From assembly GCA_947650365.1 (NCBI GenBank), contig OX393555.1, positions 78,621,995 through 78,685,994 of the forward strand: a DNA stretch of 64,000 bases. The letters run 5' to 3'. This document shows, one piece after another, positions 13,329 through 26,733 of the stretch. A program made the position numbers and the translations under genes. The notes beneath the pieces were generated by a model. It was not told where the DNA came from, searched no databases, and saw nothing but the letters and a program-made list of their open reading frames with translations. Within the stretch, counting starts at the first letter, position 1, and every line of letters begins with the position of its first letter. Source of the DNA: Chamaelirium japonicum. Taxonomy: Eukaryota; Streptophyta; Magnoliopsida; Liliales; Melanthiaceae.

Positions 13329-14655
13329 ATTCTAATTCATTCGTACGATCCATTCTAATTCATTTGTACGATCCATTCTAATTCATTCGTATGATCCATT
13401 CTAATTCATTCGTGTGAACCATTCTTACTCATTCGTACGATCCATTCTAATTCATTCGTACGATCCATTCGAAGTCATTCCTACGATCCATTCTAATCCA
13501 TTCTAATTCATTCGTACGATCCATTCTAATGAATTCGTGCTAATGAATTAGATTGATACATTCGTGCGAATGAATTAGAATGGATCGTATGAATGAATTA
13601 GAATGGATCATACGAATGAATTAGAATGGATCGTACGAATGAATTAAAATGGATACATTTGTGCGAATGAATTAGAATGGATCGTATGAATAAATTAGAT
13701 TGCATCGTATGAATGAATTAAAATGGGAATGAATTAGAATGGATCGTACGAAGGAATTAGAATGGATACATTTGTACGATCTATTCTAATTCATTCATAC
13801 AATCCATTCTAATTTTTTCGCACGAATGTATCCATTCTAATTCTTTCGTACGATCCACCCTTATTCCTTCGTATGATCCATTCTAATTCATACGCACGAA
13901 TGTATCCATTCTAATCCATTCGTACGATCCATTCGAATTTATTCATACTATCCATTCTAATTCATTCGCACGATCCATTCTATTTCATTCATACGATCCT
14001 TTCTAATTCATTCATACGATCGTGTGAATTAATTAGAATGGATCGTACGAATGAATTAGAATGGATACATTCGTGCGAAAGAATTAGAATGGATCATACG
14101 AAGCAATTAGGGTGGATCGTACGAATGAATTAGAATGGATACATTCGTGCGAAAGAATTAGAATGGATTGTATGAATGAATTAGAAAGGATAGTACGAAT
14201 GTATCCATTCTAATTCCTTCGTACGATCCATTCTAATTCATTCGTACTATCCATTCTAATTCATTCATACGATCCATTATAATCCATTCATACGATCCAA
14301 TCTAATTCATTCATACGATCCATTCTAATTCATTCGCACGAATGTATTCATTCTAATTCATTCGTACGATCCATTCTAATTCCTTCGTACGATCCATTCT
14401 AATCCATTCTAATTCATTCATACGATCCATTCTAATCCATTCTAATTCATTCATACGATCCATTCTAATTTATTCTAATTCATTCATACGATCCATTCTA
14501 ATTACATTCGCACGATACATTCTAATTCATTCTAATTCATTTGTCGTATGATCCATTCTAATTCCTTCGTACGATCCATTCTATTTCATTCGTATGATCC
14601 ATTCTAATTCCTTCGTACGATCCATTCTAATTCATACGTACGATCCATTCTAATT
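13329..14655. repeat. Scrambled satellite, five short orientation blocks
   Basis: Alternating blocks at approximately - 13329-13530, + 13531-13771, - 13772-14022, + 14023-14198 and - 14199-14655. Junctions include CTAATGAATTCG, ACATTTGTACG, CATACGATCGTGTG and TACGAATGTATCC. The last block also carries duplicated fragments of CCATTCTAATCCATTC type near 14400-14470. Confidence 0.9.
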
Positions 14656-15467
14656 AGACTTGATTGTATGAATGAGTAAGAATGGATTGTACGAATGAAA
14701 TAGAATGGATCGTACGAATGAATTAGAATGGATCGTGCTAATGAATTAGAATGGATCGTACGGATGAATTTGAATAAATTGTGCGAATGAATTAGAATGG
14801 ATCGTACGAATGAATTAGAATGGATCGTATGAATGAATTAGATTGGATCATATGATTGAATTAGAATGGATCGTATGTATGAATTAGAATGGATACATTC
14901 ATGGGAATGAATTAGAATGGATCGTACGAAGGAATTAGAATGGATCATTCGAATGAAATAGAATTGATCGAACGAAGGAATTAGAATGGATCGTACGAAG
15001 TAATGCGAATGGATCGTACGAAGGAATTAGGGTGGATCGTACGAATGAATTAGAATGGATTAGAATTAGAATGGATACATTCGTGCTAATGAATTAGAAT
15101 GGATCGTACGAATAAATTAGAATAGATTGTGCGAATGAATTAGAATGGATCCTACGAATGTATTAGAATGGATCATATGAATGAATTAGAATGGATCTTG
15201 CGAATGAATTAGAATATATTGTACGAAGGAATTAGAATGGATCGTACGAATGAATTAGAATGGATACATTCGTGCATGGATACATTCGTGCGAAGGAATT
15301 AGAATGGATCGTACGAAGGAATTAGAATGAATTAGAATGGATACATTCGTGCGAATGAATTAGAATGGATCGTATGAACGAACTAGATTGGATCGTATGA
15401 ATGAATTAGAATGGATCATACGTATGAATTAGAATGGATCGTACGAATGAATTAGAATGGATTAGAA
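14656..15467 (+). repeat. Satellite block, + orientation, fragmented
   Basis: Tandem monomers with partial units, for example GGATTAGAATTAG at about 15058-15070 and a truncated 28-mer GTGCATGGATAC near 15272. It ends at GAATGATCCATTC. Confidence 0.92.
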
Positions 15468-15977
15468 TGATCCATTCTAATTCATTCACACGAATGAATC
15501 CACTCTAATTCATTCGTACGATACATTCTAATTCATTCGTATGATCCATTCTAATTCCTTCGTATGATCCATTCTAATTCATTCATACGATCCATTCTAA
15601 TTCATTCGGACAAATGTATCCACTCTAATTCATTCGTACGATCCATTCTAATTCATTCGCACGATCCATTCTAATCCATTCTAATTCATCATTCACACAA
15701 TCTATTCTAATTCATTCGCACGATCTATTCTAATTTATTCGTACGATCCATTCTAATTCATTCGTATGATCCATTCTAATTCATTCGCATGATCGATTCT
15801 AATTCATTCATACGATCCATTCTAATTCATTTGTACGATCCATTCTAATTCATTCGCACGATCTATTCTAATTCATTCGTACGATCCATTCTAATTCATT
15901 AGCACGATCCATTCTAATTCATTTCAACGATCCATTCTATTTCATTCGTACGATCCATTCTTATTCATTCGTACGAT
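15468..15977 (-). repeat. Satellite block, - orientation
   Basis: Reversed 23/28-bp monomers, with a CATCATTCACAC slippage variant near 15688 that is also seen near 11865. It ends at the palindrome-like junction TACGATCGTATG. Confidence 0.93.
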
Positions 15978-17200
15978 CGTATGAATGAAATAGAATGAAT
16001 TAGAATGGATCGTGCGATTGAATTATAATGGATCGTATGAATGAATTCGAATGGATCGTGTGAATGAATTAGAATGAATTAGAATCGATCGTACGAATGA
16101 ATTAGAATGGATACATTCGTGCGAATGAATTAGAATGGATCGTACGAATGAATTTGAATGGATCGTATGAATGAATTAGAATGGATCTACGAATGAATTA
16201 GAATGGATACATTCGTGCGAATGAATTAGAATGGATCGTATGAATTAATTAGAATGGATCGCATGAATGAATTAGAATGGATCGTGCGAATGAATTAGAA
16301 TGGATACATTCATGCGAATGAATTAGAATGGATCTTACAAATGAATTAGAATGGATCGTACGGTCCAGTCTTATTCATTCGTACGATCCACCCTAATTCC
16401 TTCGTATGATCCATTCTAATTCATTCGCACGAATGTATCTATTCTAATTCATTCGCACGATCCATTCTAATTAATTCATACAATCCATTCTAAGTCTTTC
16501 GCACGAATGTATCCATTCTAATTCATTCGTACGATCCACCCTAATTCCTTCGTACGATCCATTCTAATTCATTCGTACGATTCATCATTCGCTAATGAAT
16601 TATAATGGATTGTGCGAATGAATTTGAATTGATCGTACGAATGAATTAGAATAGATTGTGCGAATGAATTAGAATGGATCGTATGAATGAATTAGAATGG
16701 ATCGTATGAATGAATTTGAATGGATCGTACGAATGAATTAGAATGGATCGTGCGAATGAATTAGAATGGATCATACGAATGAATTAGAATGGATCGTATG
16801 AATGAATTAGAATGGATCGTGCGAATGAATTAGAATGGATCGTGCGAATGAATTAGAATGGATCCATTCTAATTAGAATGGATTCATTCGTACGATCCAT
16901 TCTAATTCATTCGCACGAATGTATCCATTCTAATTCATTCGCATGATCCATTCTAATTCATTCACACAATCTATTCTAATTCATTGGTACGATCCATTAT
17001 AATTTATTAGCACGATCCATTCTAATTAATTCGTACGATCCATTCTAATTCTTTCTAATCCATTCTAATCCTATCTAATCCATTCTAATTCTTTCGCACG
17101 AATGTATCCATTCTAATCCATTCTAATTCATTCATACAATCCATTCTAATTCATTCGCACGAATGTATACATTCTAATTCATTCGTACGATCCATTCTAA
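15978..17200. repeat. Scrambled satellite, five short orientation blocks
   Basis: Approximate blocks: + 15978-16360, - 16361-16589, + 16590-16863, then mainly - 16864-17200 with a tiny + fragment near 16873-16882. The junction GGATCCATTCTAATTAGAATGGATTC near 16860-16883 is split here into halves, GGATCCATTCTAAT and TAGAATGGATTC, which pair with each other. Truncated CTATCTAATCC fragments occur near 17070. Confidence 0.88.
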
Positions 17201-17442
17201 TGAATTAGAAAGAATTAGAATTAGAATGGATCGTACGAATGAATTAGAATGGATCGTGCGAATGAATTAGAATGGATCGTACGAATGAATTAGAATGAAT
17301 ACATTCGTGCGAATGAATTAGAATGGATCGTATGAATGAATTAGAATGGATCGTATGAATAAATTAGAATGGATAGTACGAATGAATTAGAATGGATCAT
17401 ATGAATGAATTAGATTGGATTGTATGAATTAGACTGGATCGT
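17201..17442 (+). repeat. Satellite block, + orientation
   Basis: About ten + monomers. It ends at the head-to-head palindrome TGGATCGTACGATCCA at 17435-17450. Confidence 0.93.
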
Positions 17443-17810
17443 ACGATCCATTCTAATTCATTCATACGATCCATTCTAATTCATTCATACGATCCAATCT
17501 AATTCATTCATACGATCCATTCTAATTCGTTCGCACGATCCATTCTAATTCATTCATATGATCCATTCTAATTCATTCATACGATCCAATCTAATTCATT
17601 CATACGATCCATTCTAAATTCCATTCTAATTCATTCATACAATCCATTCTAATTCATTCCCATGAATGTATCCATTCTAATTCAAATGTACGATCCATTC
17701 TAATTCATTCATATGATCCATTCTAATTCATTCGTACGATCCATTCTAATTCATTCACACGATCCATTCTAATTCATTCATATGATCCATTCTAATTCCT
17801 TCGTATGATC
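17443..17810 (-). repeat. Satellite block, - orientation
   Basis: Reversed monomers. It ends at ATGATCGTACGAATG, where the two orientations share the GATCGTAC core. Confidence 0.93.
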
Positions 17811-18793
17811 GTACGAATGAGTAAGAATAGATCGTACGAATGATATAGAATGGATCGTACGAATGAATTAGAATGGATCGTGCGAATGAATTAGATTGGA
17901 TCGTGCGAATGAATTAGATTGAATGGATTGAACGAATGAATAAGAATAGATTATGTGAATGAATAAAAATGAATTAGAATAGATTGTATCAATGAATTAG
18001 AATGGATCGTATGAATGAATTAGAATGGATTGTACGAATGAATTAGAATGGATCGTACAAATGAATTAGAATGGATCGTACGAATGAATTAGAATGGATC
18101 GTGGTAATGAATTAGAATGGATCGTACGAATGAATTTGAATAGACTGTGCGAATGAATTAGAATGGATCGTACGAATGAATTAGAATGGATACATTCGTG
18201 CGAATGAATTAGAATGGATCGTATGAATGAATTAGATTGGATCGTATGAATGAATTAGAATGGATCATACGTATAAATTAGAATGGATACATTCATGGGA
18301 ATGAATTAGAATGGATCGTACGAAGGAATTAGAATGGATCATACAAATGAAACAGAATGGATCGTACGAAGGAATTAGAATGGATCGTACGAAAGAATTA
18401 GAATGGATCGTATGAAGGAATTAAAGCGAATGAATTAGAATGGATCGTACGAATGAGTAAGAATGGATCGTAGAATGAAAAAGAATGGATCATATGAATG
18501 AATTAGAATGGATCGTGCTAATGAATTAGATCGTACGAATGAATTAGAATGGATCGTATGAAGGAATTAGAATGGATCGTGCAAATGAATTAGAATAGAT
18601 CATACAAATAGATTAGAATAGATTGTACGATCCATTCTAATTCATTCTAATTCATTCATACGAATGAAATAGAATGGATCGTATGAAGGAATTAGAATGG
18701 ATCGTACAAATGAATTAGAATGGATCGTACGAATGAATTAGAATAGATTGTGCGAATGAATTAGAATGGATCCTACGAATGAATTAGAATGGA
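17811..18793 (+). repeat. Satellite block, + orientation with a small flip
   Basis: Tandem + monomers interrupted by a reversed fragment of about 33 bp at 18627-18659 (CGATCCATTCTAATTC plus a partial copy). An irregular piece near 17915-17990 contains shortened GATTGAATGG and AAAATGAATTAG units. Confidence 0.92.
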
Positions 18794-19123
18794 TCCATTC
18801 TATTCTTATTCATTCGCACGATCCATTCTATTTCCTTCGTACGACCCATTCTATTTCATTCGTATGATCCATTCTAATTCCTTCGTACGATCCATTCTAA
18901 TTCATTCGCATGAATGTATCCATTCTAATTCATATGTACGATCCATTCTAATTCCTTCATACGATCCATTCTAATTCATTCATACGATCCATTCTAATTC
19001 ATTCGCACGAGTGTATCCATTCTAATTTATTCGTACGATCCATTCCGATCCAATCTAATTCATTCATATGATCCATTCTAATTCATTCGCACGAATGTAT
19101 CTATTCTAATTCGTTCCATTCTT
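18794..19123 (-). repeat. Satellite block, - orientation
   Basis: Reversed monomers starting from the fusion GGATCCATTCTATTC and ending at CGTTCCATTCTTGCG. It contains a shortened CATTCCGATCC unit near 19043. Confidence 0.92.
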
Positions 19124-19567
19124 GCGAATGAATTAGAATGGATCAAACGAATGAATCGTGCGAATGAATTAGAATGGATTGTGCAAATGAATTAGAATGA
19201 ATCGTATGAATGAATCATGCAAATGAATTAGAGTGGATCGTACGAATGAATTAGAATGGATCGTACAAATGAATTAGAATGGATTCATTCCCATGGATAC
19301 ATTCGTGCGAATGAATTAGAATGGATTGTATGAATGAATTAGATTGGATCGTATGAATGAATTTGAATGGATCGTATGTATGAATTAGAATGGATACATT
19401 CGTGCGAATGAATTAGAATGGATCATACGAAGGAATTACGGTGTATCGTATGAATGAGTTAGAATGGATACATTCGTGCAAAAGAATTAGAATGGGTTGT
19501 ATGATTGAATTAGAACGGATCGTATGAATGAACTAGAATGGATCGTGCGAATGAATTCGAATAGAAT
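19124..19567 (+). repeat. Satellite block, + orientation
   Basis: Tandem + monomers with several truncated ones, where AATGAATCGTGC lacks its middle (about 19150 and 19208). It ends at AGAATGGATCCATTCT, a 16-bp inverted-repeat junction with GGATCC at its centre. Confidence 0.92.
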
Positions 19568-20761
19568 GGATCCATTCTAATTCATTCGTACGATCCATTC
19601 TAATTCTTTCGTATGAACCATTCTAATTCATTCGCACGAATGTGTACATTCTAATTCATTCGTACGATCCATTCGAATTCATTCATACGATCCATTCTAA
19701 TTCATTCGGACGATCAATTCTAATTCATTCGCACGATCCATTCTAATTCATTCAGACGATCCATTCTAATTCATTCATACAATCCATTCTAATTCTTTCG
19801 CACGAATGTATCCATTCTAATTCATTCGTACGATCCACTCTAATTCCTTTGTACAATCCATTCTAATTCATTCGTACGATCCATTCTAATTCATTCGCAC
19901 GATCCATTCTAATTCTTTCGCACGAATGTATCCACTCTAATTCATTCGTACGATCCACCCTAATTCCTTCGTATGATCCATTCTAATTTATTCGTACGAT
20001 ACATTCTAATTCATTCGTACGATCCATTCGAATTCATTCGTACGATCCATTCTAATTCATTCATACGATCCATTCTAATTCATTCGCACGAATGTATCCA
20101 TTCGAATTCATTCATACGATCCATTCTAATTCATTCATACGATCCATTATAATTCATTTGCACGAATGTATCCATTCTAAATCATTCGTACGATTCATTC
20201 TAATTCATTCACACAATCTATTCTAATTCATTCGTACGATCCATTCTAATTCATTCGCACGATCCATTCTAATTCATTCATACGATCCCTTCGAATTTAT
20301 TCATACGATCCATTCTAATTCATTCGTACGATCCATTCTAATTCTTTCGTACGAATGTATCCATTCTAATTCATTCGTACGATCCATTCTAATAGATTCG
20401 CACGAATGTATCCATTATAATTCATTCGTACGAGCCATTCGAATTCATTCATACGATCCATTCTAATTCATTTATACGATCCATTCTAATTTATTCGCAC
20501 GAATGTATCCATTCTAATTCATTCGTACGATCCATTCTAATTCATTTGTACGATCCATTCTAATTCATTCATACAATCCATTCTAATTCTTTTGCACGAA
20601 TGTATCCATTCTAATTCCTTCGTACGATCCATTCTAATTCCTTCGTACGATCCATTCTAATTCCTTCGTACGATCCATTCTAATTCATTCCGATGAATGT
20701 ATCCATTCTAATTCATACGTACGATCCATTCTAATTCATTCATACGATCCAATTCATACGT
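19568..20761 (-). repeat. Satellite block, - orientation (1.2 kb)
   Basis: Reversed monomers, including two CCACCCTAATTCC or CCACTCTAATTCC units near 19833 and 19950 (reverse of the AGGGTGG variant) and several 28-mers. It ends at the palindrome CGTACG near 20758-20764. Confidence 0.95.
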
Positions 20762-20881
20762 ACGAATAAATTAGATTGTGCGAATGAATTAGAATGGATC
20801 GTACGAATGAATTAGAATGGATTAGAATGGATCATACGAAAGAATTAGAATGGATCATACGAATGAAATAGAATGGATCGT
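20762..20881 (+). repeat. Short + satellite island
   Basis: Five to six + monomers between two - blocks. The right junction is a perfect 26-bp palindrome at 20869-20894 centred on GGATCGTACGATCC. Confidence 0.93.
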
Positions 20882-22119
20882 ACGATCCATTCTAATTCAT
20901 TCGTACAATCCATTCTAATTCATTCGCACGATCCATTCTAATTCAATCGTATGATCCATTCTAATTCATTCATACGATCCAATCTAATTCATTCGTACGA
21001 TCCATTCTATTTCATTGGTACGATCCATTCTAATTCATTCGTGCGATCCATTCTAATTCATTCGTACGATCCATTCTAATTCCTTCATAAGATTTATTCT
21101 ATTTTATTCGTATGATCCATTCTAATTCCTTTATACGATCCATTCTAATTCATTCCCATGAATGTATCCATTCTAATTCCTTCGTACGATCCATTCTAAT
21201 TCCTTCGTACGATCAATTCTAATTCATTCGCACGATCCATTCTAATTCATTCATACAATCTATTCTAATTCCTTCATACGATCCATTATAATTCATTCGT
21301 ACTATCCATTCTAATTCATTCGCACGATCCATTCTAATTCATTCATACAATCCATTCTAATTCATTCATACGATCCATTCTAATTCATTCGCACGAATGT
21401 ATCCATTCTAATTCATTCGTATGATCCATTCTAATTCATTCGCACAATCTATTCTAATTCATTCGTACGATCCATTCTAATTCATTAGCACGATCCATTC
21501 TAATTCATTCGTACGATCCATTCTATTTCATTCATACGATCCATTCTTACTCATTCGAACGATCCATTCTAATACATTCGCACAAATGTATCCATTCTAA
21601 TTGATTCGTACGATCCATTCTAATTCATTCGCACGATCCATTCTAATTCATTCTTACGATCCATCCTAATTCATTCGTACGATCCATTCTAATTCATTCG
21701 CACAATCTATTCTAATTCATTCGTACGATCCATTCTAATTCATTAGCATGATCCATCCTAATTCATTCGTACAATCCATTCTAATTCATTCGCACGATCC
21801 ATTCTAATTCATTCATACGATCCATTCTAATTCATTCATACAATCCATTCTAATTCTTTCGCACGAATGTATCCATTCTAATTTATTCGTACGATCCATT
21901 CTAATTCATTCGCACAATCTATTATAATTCATTTGTACGTACGAATTTATTCATACGATCCATTCTAATTCATTCGTATGATCCATTCTAATTCATTAGC
22001 ATGATCCATTCTAATTCATTCGTATGATCTATTGTATTTCATTCGTACGATCCATTCTTACTCATTCGCATGATCCATTCTAATTTATTCGCACGAATGT
22101 ATCCATTCTAATCCATTCG
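20882..22119 (-). repeat. Satellite block, - orientation
   Basis: Reversed 23/28-bp monomers. Its last part (about 22020-22119, with the unusual ATTGTATTTC monomer and the CGTATGGATC junction) matches 36895-36997. It is therefore probably the tail of a super-repeat copy that precedes the two complete ones. Confidence 0.93.
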
Positions 22120-22944
22120 TATGGATCATACAAATGAATTAGAATAGATCGTGCGAATGAATTAGAATGGATCGTATGAATGAATTAGAATGTATCGTGT
22201 TAATGAATTAGAATGGATCGTACGAATGAATTAGAATAGATTGTGCGAATGAATTAGAATGGATCGTACGAATGAATTAGAATGGATACATTCGTGCGAA
22301 TGAATTAGAATGGTTCGTACGAATGAATTAGAATGGATACATTCATGGGAATGAATTAGAATGGATCAGACGAAGTAATTAGAATGGATCATACGAATGA
22401 AATAGAATGGATCGTATGAATGAATTAGAATGGATCATGCGAATGAATTAGAATGGATCGTACGAATGAGTAAGAATGGATCGTATGAATGAAATAGAAT
22501 GGATCATACGTACAATCCATTCTAATTCATTCATGTGATCCATTCTAATTCATTCGCACGAATGTATCCATTCTAATTCCTTCGTACGATCCAATCTAAT
22601 TTATTCGCACGATCCATTCTAATTCATTCGAATGATTCATTCTATTTCATTCGTACGATCCATTCTTACTCATTCGTACGATCCATTCTAATTCATTCGC
22701 ACGAATGTATCCATTCTAATTCATTCGTACGATCCATTCTAATTCATTCGCACGATCCATTCTAATTCATTCGTACGATCCATTCTAATTCATTCGTACG
22801 ATCCATTCTAATTCATTCGCACGAATGTATCCATTCTAATTCATTCGTACGATCCATTCTATTTTATTCGTACGATCCATTCTTACTCATTCATACGATC
22901 CATTCTATTTCATTCGTACGATCCATTCTTACTCATTCGTATGA
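22120..22944. repeat. Super-repeat 1: + then - block
   Basis: Approximately + 22120-22510 and - 22511-22944. The inner junction is GGATCATACGTACAATCC. The - half carries the TATTTC/TTACTC monomer pair twice at its end (22850-22925). Confidence 0.93.
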
Positions 22945-24860
22945 TCGAATGAATTCGAATGGATCGTATGAATGAATTAGATTGGATCGTATGAATGAAT
23001 TAGAATGGATCGTACGTATGAATTAGAATGGATCGTACGAATGAATTAGAATAGATTGTGCGAATGAATTAGAATGGATCATACGAATGAATAAGAATGA
23101 AGGAATTAGAATGGATCGTACGAATGAATTAGAATAGATTGTGCGAATGAATTAGAATGGATCGTACGAATGAGTAAGAATGGATCGTATAAATGAAATA
23201 GAATGGATCGTATGAATGAATTAGAATAGATTGTGCTAATGAATTAGAATGGATCGTACGAATGAATTAGAATAGATTGTGTGAATGAATTAGAATGGAT
23301 CGTATGAATGAATGGATCATACGAATGAATTAGAATGGATACATTCGTGCGAATGAATTAGAATGGATCGTACGAATGAGTACGAATGGATCATACGAAT
23401 AAAATAGAATGGATCGTACGAATGAATTAGAATGGATCGTGCTAATGAATTAGAATGGATCGTACGAATGAATTAGAATAGATTGTGCGAATGAATTAGA
23501 GTGGATCGTATGAATGAATTCGAATGGATCGTACGAATGAATTAGAATGGATCATACAAATGAAATATAATGGATCGTATGAATGAATTAGAATGGTTCA
23601 TATGAATTAGAATGGACGTATGAATGAATTAGAATAGATCGTGCTAATGAATTAGAGTAGATCGTATGAATGAATTAGAATGGATCGTACAATGAATTAA
23701 AATAGATTGTGCGAATGAATTAGAATGGATCGTACGAATGAATGGATCGTACGAAGGAATTAGAATGGATACATTCGTGCGAATGAATTAGAATGGATAT
23801 ATTCGTGCGAATGAGTAAGAATGGATCGCACGAATGAAATAGAATGGATCGTACGAATTACAATGGATCGTATGAATGAATTAGAATGGATTGTGCTTAT
23901 AAATTAGAATGGATCGTACGAATGAATTAGAATGGATCGTACGAATGAATTAGAATAGATTGTGCGAATGAATTAGAATGGATCGTATGAATGAATGGAT
24001 CGTACGAAGGAATTAGAATGGATCATACGAATGAAATACAATGGATCGTACGAAGGAATTAGAATGGATCGTACGAAGGAATTAGAATGGATCGTACGAA
24101 TGAATTAGAATGGATACATTTGTGCAAATGAATTAGATTGGATTGTATGAATGAATTAGAATGGATCGTGCAAATGAATTAGAATGGATCGTGCGAATGA
24201 ATTAGAATGGATCGTACGAATGAATTAGAATAGATTGTGCGAATGACTTAGAATGGATCGTACGAATGAATTAGAATGGATACATTCGTGCGAATGAATT
24301 AGAATGGATCGTATGAATGAATTAGATTGGATCGTATGAATGAATTAGAATGGATCGTTCGAATGAATTAGAATGGATCGTACGAATGGATTAGAATGGA
24401 TCATATGAATGAATTATAATGGATCGTGCGAATGAATTAGAATAGATCGTACGAATGAATTAGAATGGATCGTATGAATGAATTAGATTTGATCGTATAA
24501 ATGAATTAGAATGGATCGCACGTATGAATTAGAATGGATACATTCATGGGAATGAATTAGAATGGATCGTACGAATGAATTAGAATGGATTGTACAAATA
24601 AATTAGAATGGATTGTTCTAATGAATTAGAATGGATCGTACAAAGGAATTAGAATAGATTGTGCGAATGATATAGAATGGATCGTACGAATGAATTAGAA
24701 TGGATACATTCGTGCGAATGAATTAGAATGGATCGTATGAATGAATTAGATTGGATCGTACGAATGAGTAAGAATGGATCGTACGAACGAAATAGAATGG
24801 ATCGTACGAATGAATTAGAATTGATCGTGCTAATGAATTAGAATGGATCGTACGAATGAA
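22945..24860 (+). repeat. Super-repeat 1: + block (1.9 kb)
   Basis: Tandem + monomers with truncated ATGAATGGATCG units near 23308, 23734 and 23992. These are monomers lacking the middle 10-mer (AATTAGAATG). The same truncations appear in the copy-2 block 37818-39660. Confidence 0.94.
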
Positions 24861-25843
24861 TCCATTCTAATTCATACGATCCATTCTAATTCATTCTAAT
24901 TCATTCATATGATCGTACGAATGAATAAGAATGGATCGTACGAATGAAATAGAATGGATCGTACGAATGAATTAGAATAGATCGTGCTAATGAATTAGAA
25001 TGGATCGTGTGAATGAATTAGAATAGATTGTGCGAATGAATTAGAATGGATCGTACGAATGAATTAGAATGGATCGTATGAATGAATTAGAATGGATCGT
25101 ACGAATGAATTAGAATGGATTGTGCTAATGAATTAGAATGGATCGCACAAAGAAATGAATTAGAATCGATACATTCGTACAATCCATTCTAATTCATTCG
25201 TACGATCCATTCTAATTCATTCGTACGATCCATCCTAATTCATTCATACGATCCATTCTAATTCATATTCATTCGTACGATCCATTCTAATTCATTCGTA
25301 CGATCCATTCTAAATCATTCGTCAGATCCATTGTAATATATTCGCACGATCCATTCTAATTCATTCGTATGATCCATTCTAATTCATACGTACAATCTAT
25401 TCTAATTCATTCGTACGATCCATTCTAATTCATTAGCACGATCCATTCTAATTCATTCGTACGATCCATTCTATTTCATTCGTACGATCTATTCTTACTG
25501 ATTCGTACGATCCATTCTAGAATAGATCGTGCGAATAATTTAGAATGGATCGTACGAATGAATTAGAATGGATCGTAGGAATGAATTAGAATGGATCGTA
25601 CGAATAAATTAGAATGGATCGTACGAATGAATATGAATTAGAATGGATCGTATGAATAAATTAGAATGGATCGTACGAATGAATTAGAATAGACCGTACG
25701 AATGAATTAGAATGGATTGTACGAATGTATCCATTCTAATTCATTCCTTTGTGCGATCCATTCTAAATCATTAGCACGATCCATTCTAATTCATTCGTAC
25801 GATCCATTCTAATCATTCGCACGAATGGATCTTACTCATTCAT
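24861..25843. repeat. Super-repeat 1: five short alternating blocks
   Basis: Approximately - 24861-24913, + 24914-25178, - 25179-25518, + 25519-25722 and - 25723-25843. Diagnostic oddities are GCACAAAGAAATG (about 25146), CATATTCATTCG (about 25262) and CATTCCTTTGTGCG (about 25743). All three recur in 39661-40619. Confidence 0.92.
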
Positions 25844-26384
25844 AAATTAGAATGGATCGTACGAATGAATTAGAATGGATCATATGAAAGAATTAGTTTG
25901 GATTATGCGAATGAATTAGAATGGATCGTACGAATGAATTAGAATGGATACATTCATGCAAATGAATTAGAATGGATCGTATGAATGACTTAGAATGGAT
26001 CGTATGAATGAATTCGAATGGATCGTACGTATGAATTAGAATGGATCGTACGAATGAATTAGAATGGATCGTAGGAATGAATTAGAATGGATCGTACGAA
26101 GGAATTAGAATGGATTGTACGATGGAATTAGAATGGATCGTACGAATGAATTAGAATGGATACATTCGTGCAAAAGAATTAGAATGGATTGTATGAATGA
26201 ATTAGAATGGATCGTACAAATGAATTAGAATGGATTGTGCGAATGAATTAGAATGGATCGTACGAATGAATTAGAATAGATTGTGCGAATTAATTAGAAT
26301 GGATCGTACGAATGAATTATAATGGATACATTCATGCGAATGAATTAGAATGGATCGTATGAATGAATTAGAATGGATCGTACG
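25844..26384 (+). repeat. Super-repeat 1: + block
   Basis: Tandem + monomers, starting in a variant with AGTTTGG near 25890 that is shared with about 40667. It ends in a perfect 30-bp palindrome at 26369-26398. Confidence 0.94.
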
Positions 26385-26398
26385 TACGATCCATTCTA
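26369..26398. repeat. 30-bp perfect palindrome at orientation switch
   Basis: The + to - junction is a perfect inverted repeat centred on CGTACGTACG, with TAGAATGGAT on the left and its complement on the right. An identical palindrome lies at 41144-41173 in the second super-repeat copy, 14775 bp away. Confidence 0.9.
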
Positions 26399-26677
26399 TT
26401 TCATTCGTACGATCCATTCTTACTCATTCGTACGATCCATTCTAATTCATTCACACGATCCATTCTAATTCATTCATACGATCCATTCTAATTCATTCGT
26501 ACGATCCATTCTAATTCATTCATACGATCCATTGTAATTCATTCATACAATCCCTTCTAATTCTTTCGCACGAATGTATCCATTCTAATTCATTCGTACA
26601 ATCCACCCTAATTCCTTCGTTTGATCCATTCTAATTCATTCGCACGAATGTATCCTTTTTAATTCATTCGTACGATC
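26385..26677 (-). repeat. Satellite, - orientation, left of the LTR
   Basis: Reversed monomers up to the insertion. Counterpart of 41159-41429, which is one 23-bp monomer shorter. It contains the CCACCCTAATTCC marker near 26602. Confidence 0.94.
26673..26677. repeat. Target-site duplication, left copy (CGATC)
   Basis: CGATC directly precedes the element and is repeated directly after it at 27973-27977. It comes from the satellite core TACGATCC. A 5-bp duplication is typical of LTR-retrotransposon integrases. Confidence 0.9.
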
Positions 26678-26733
26678 TGTTGGGGGTAGTCAAAAACCAC
26701 ATATCTTGGATAGCCCGTCCAGGAGTTGGAACC

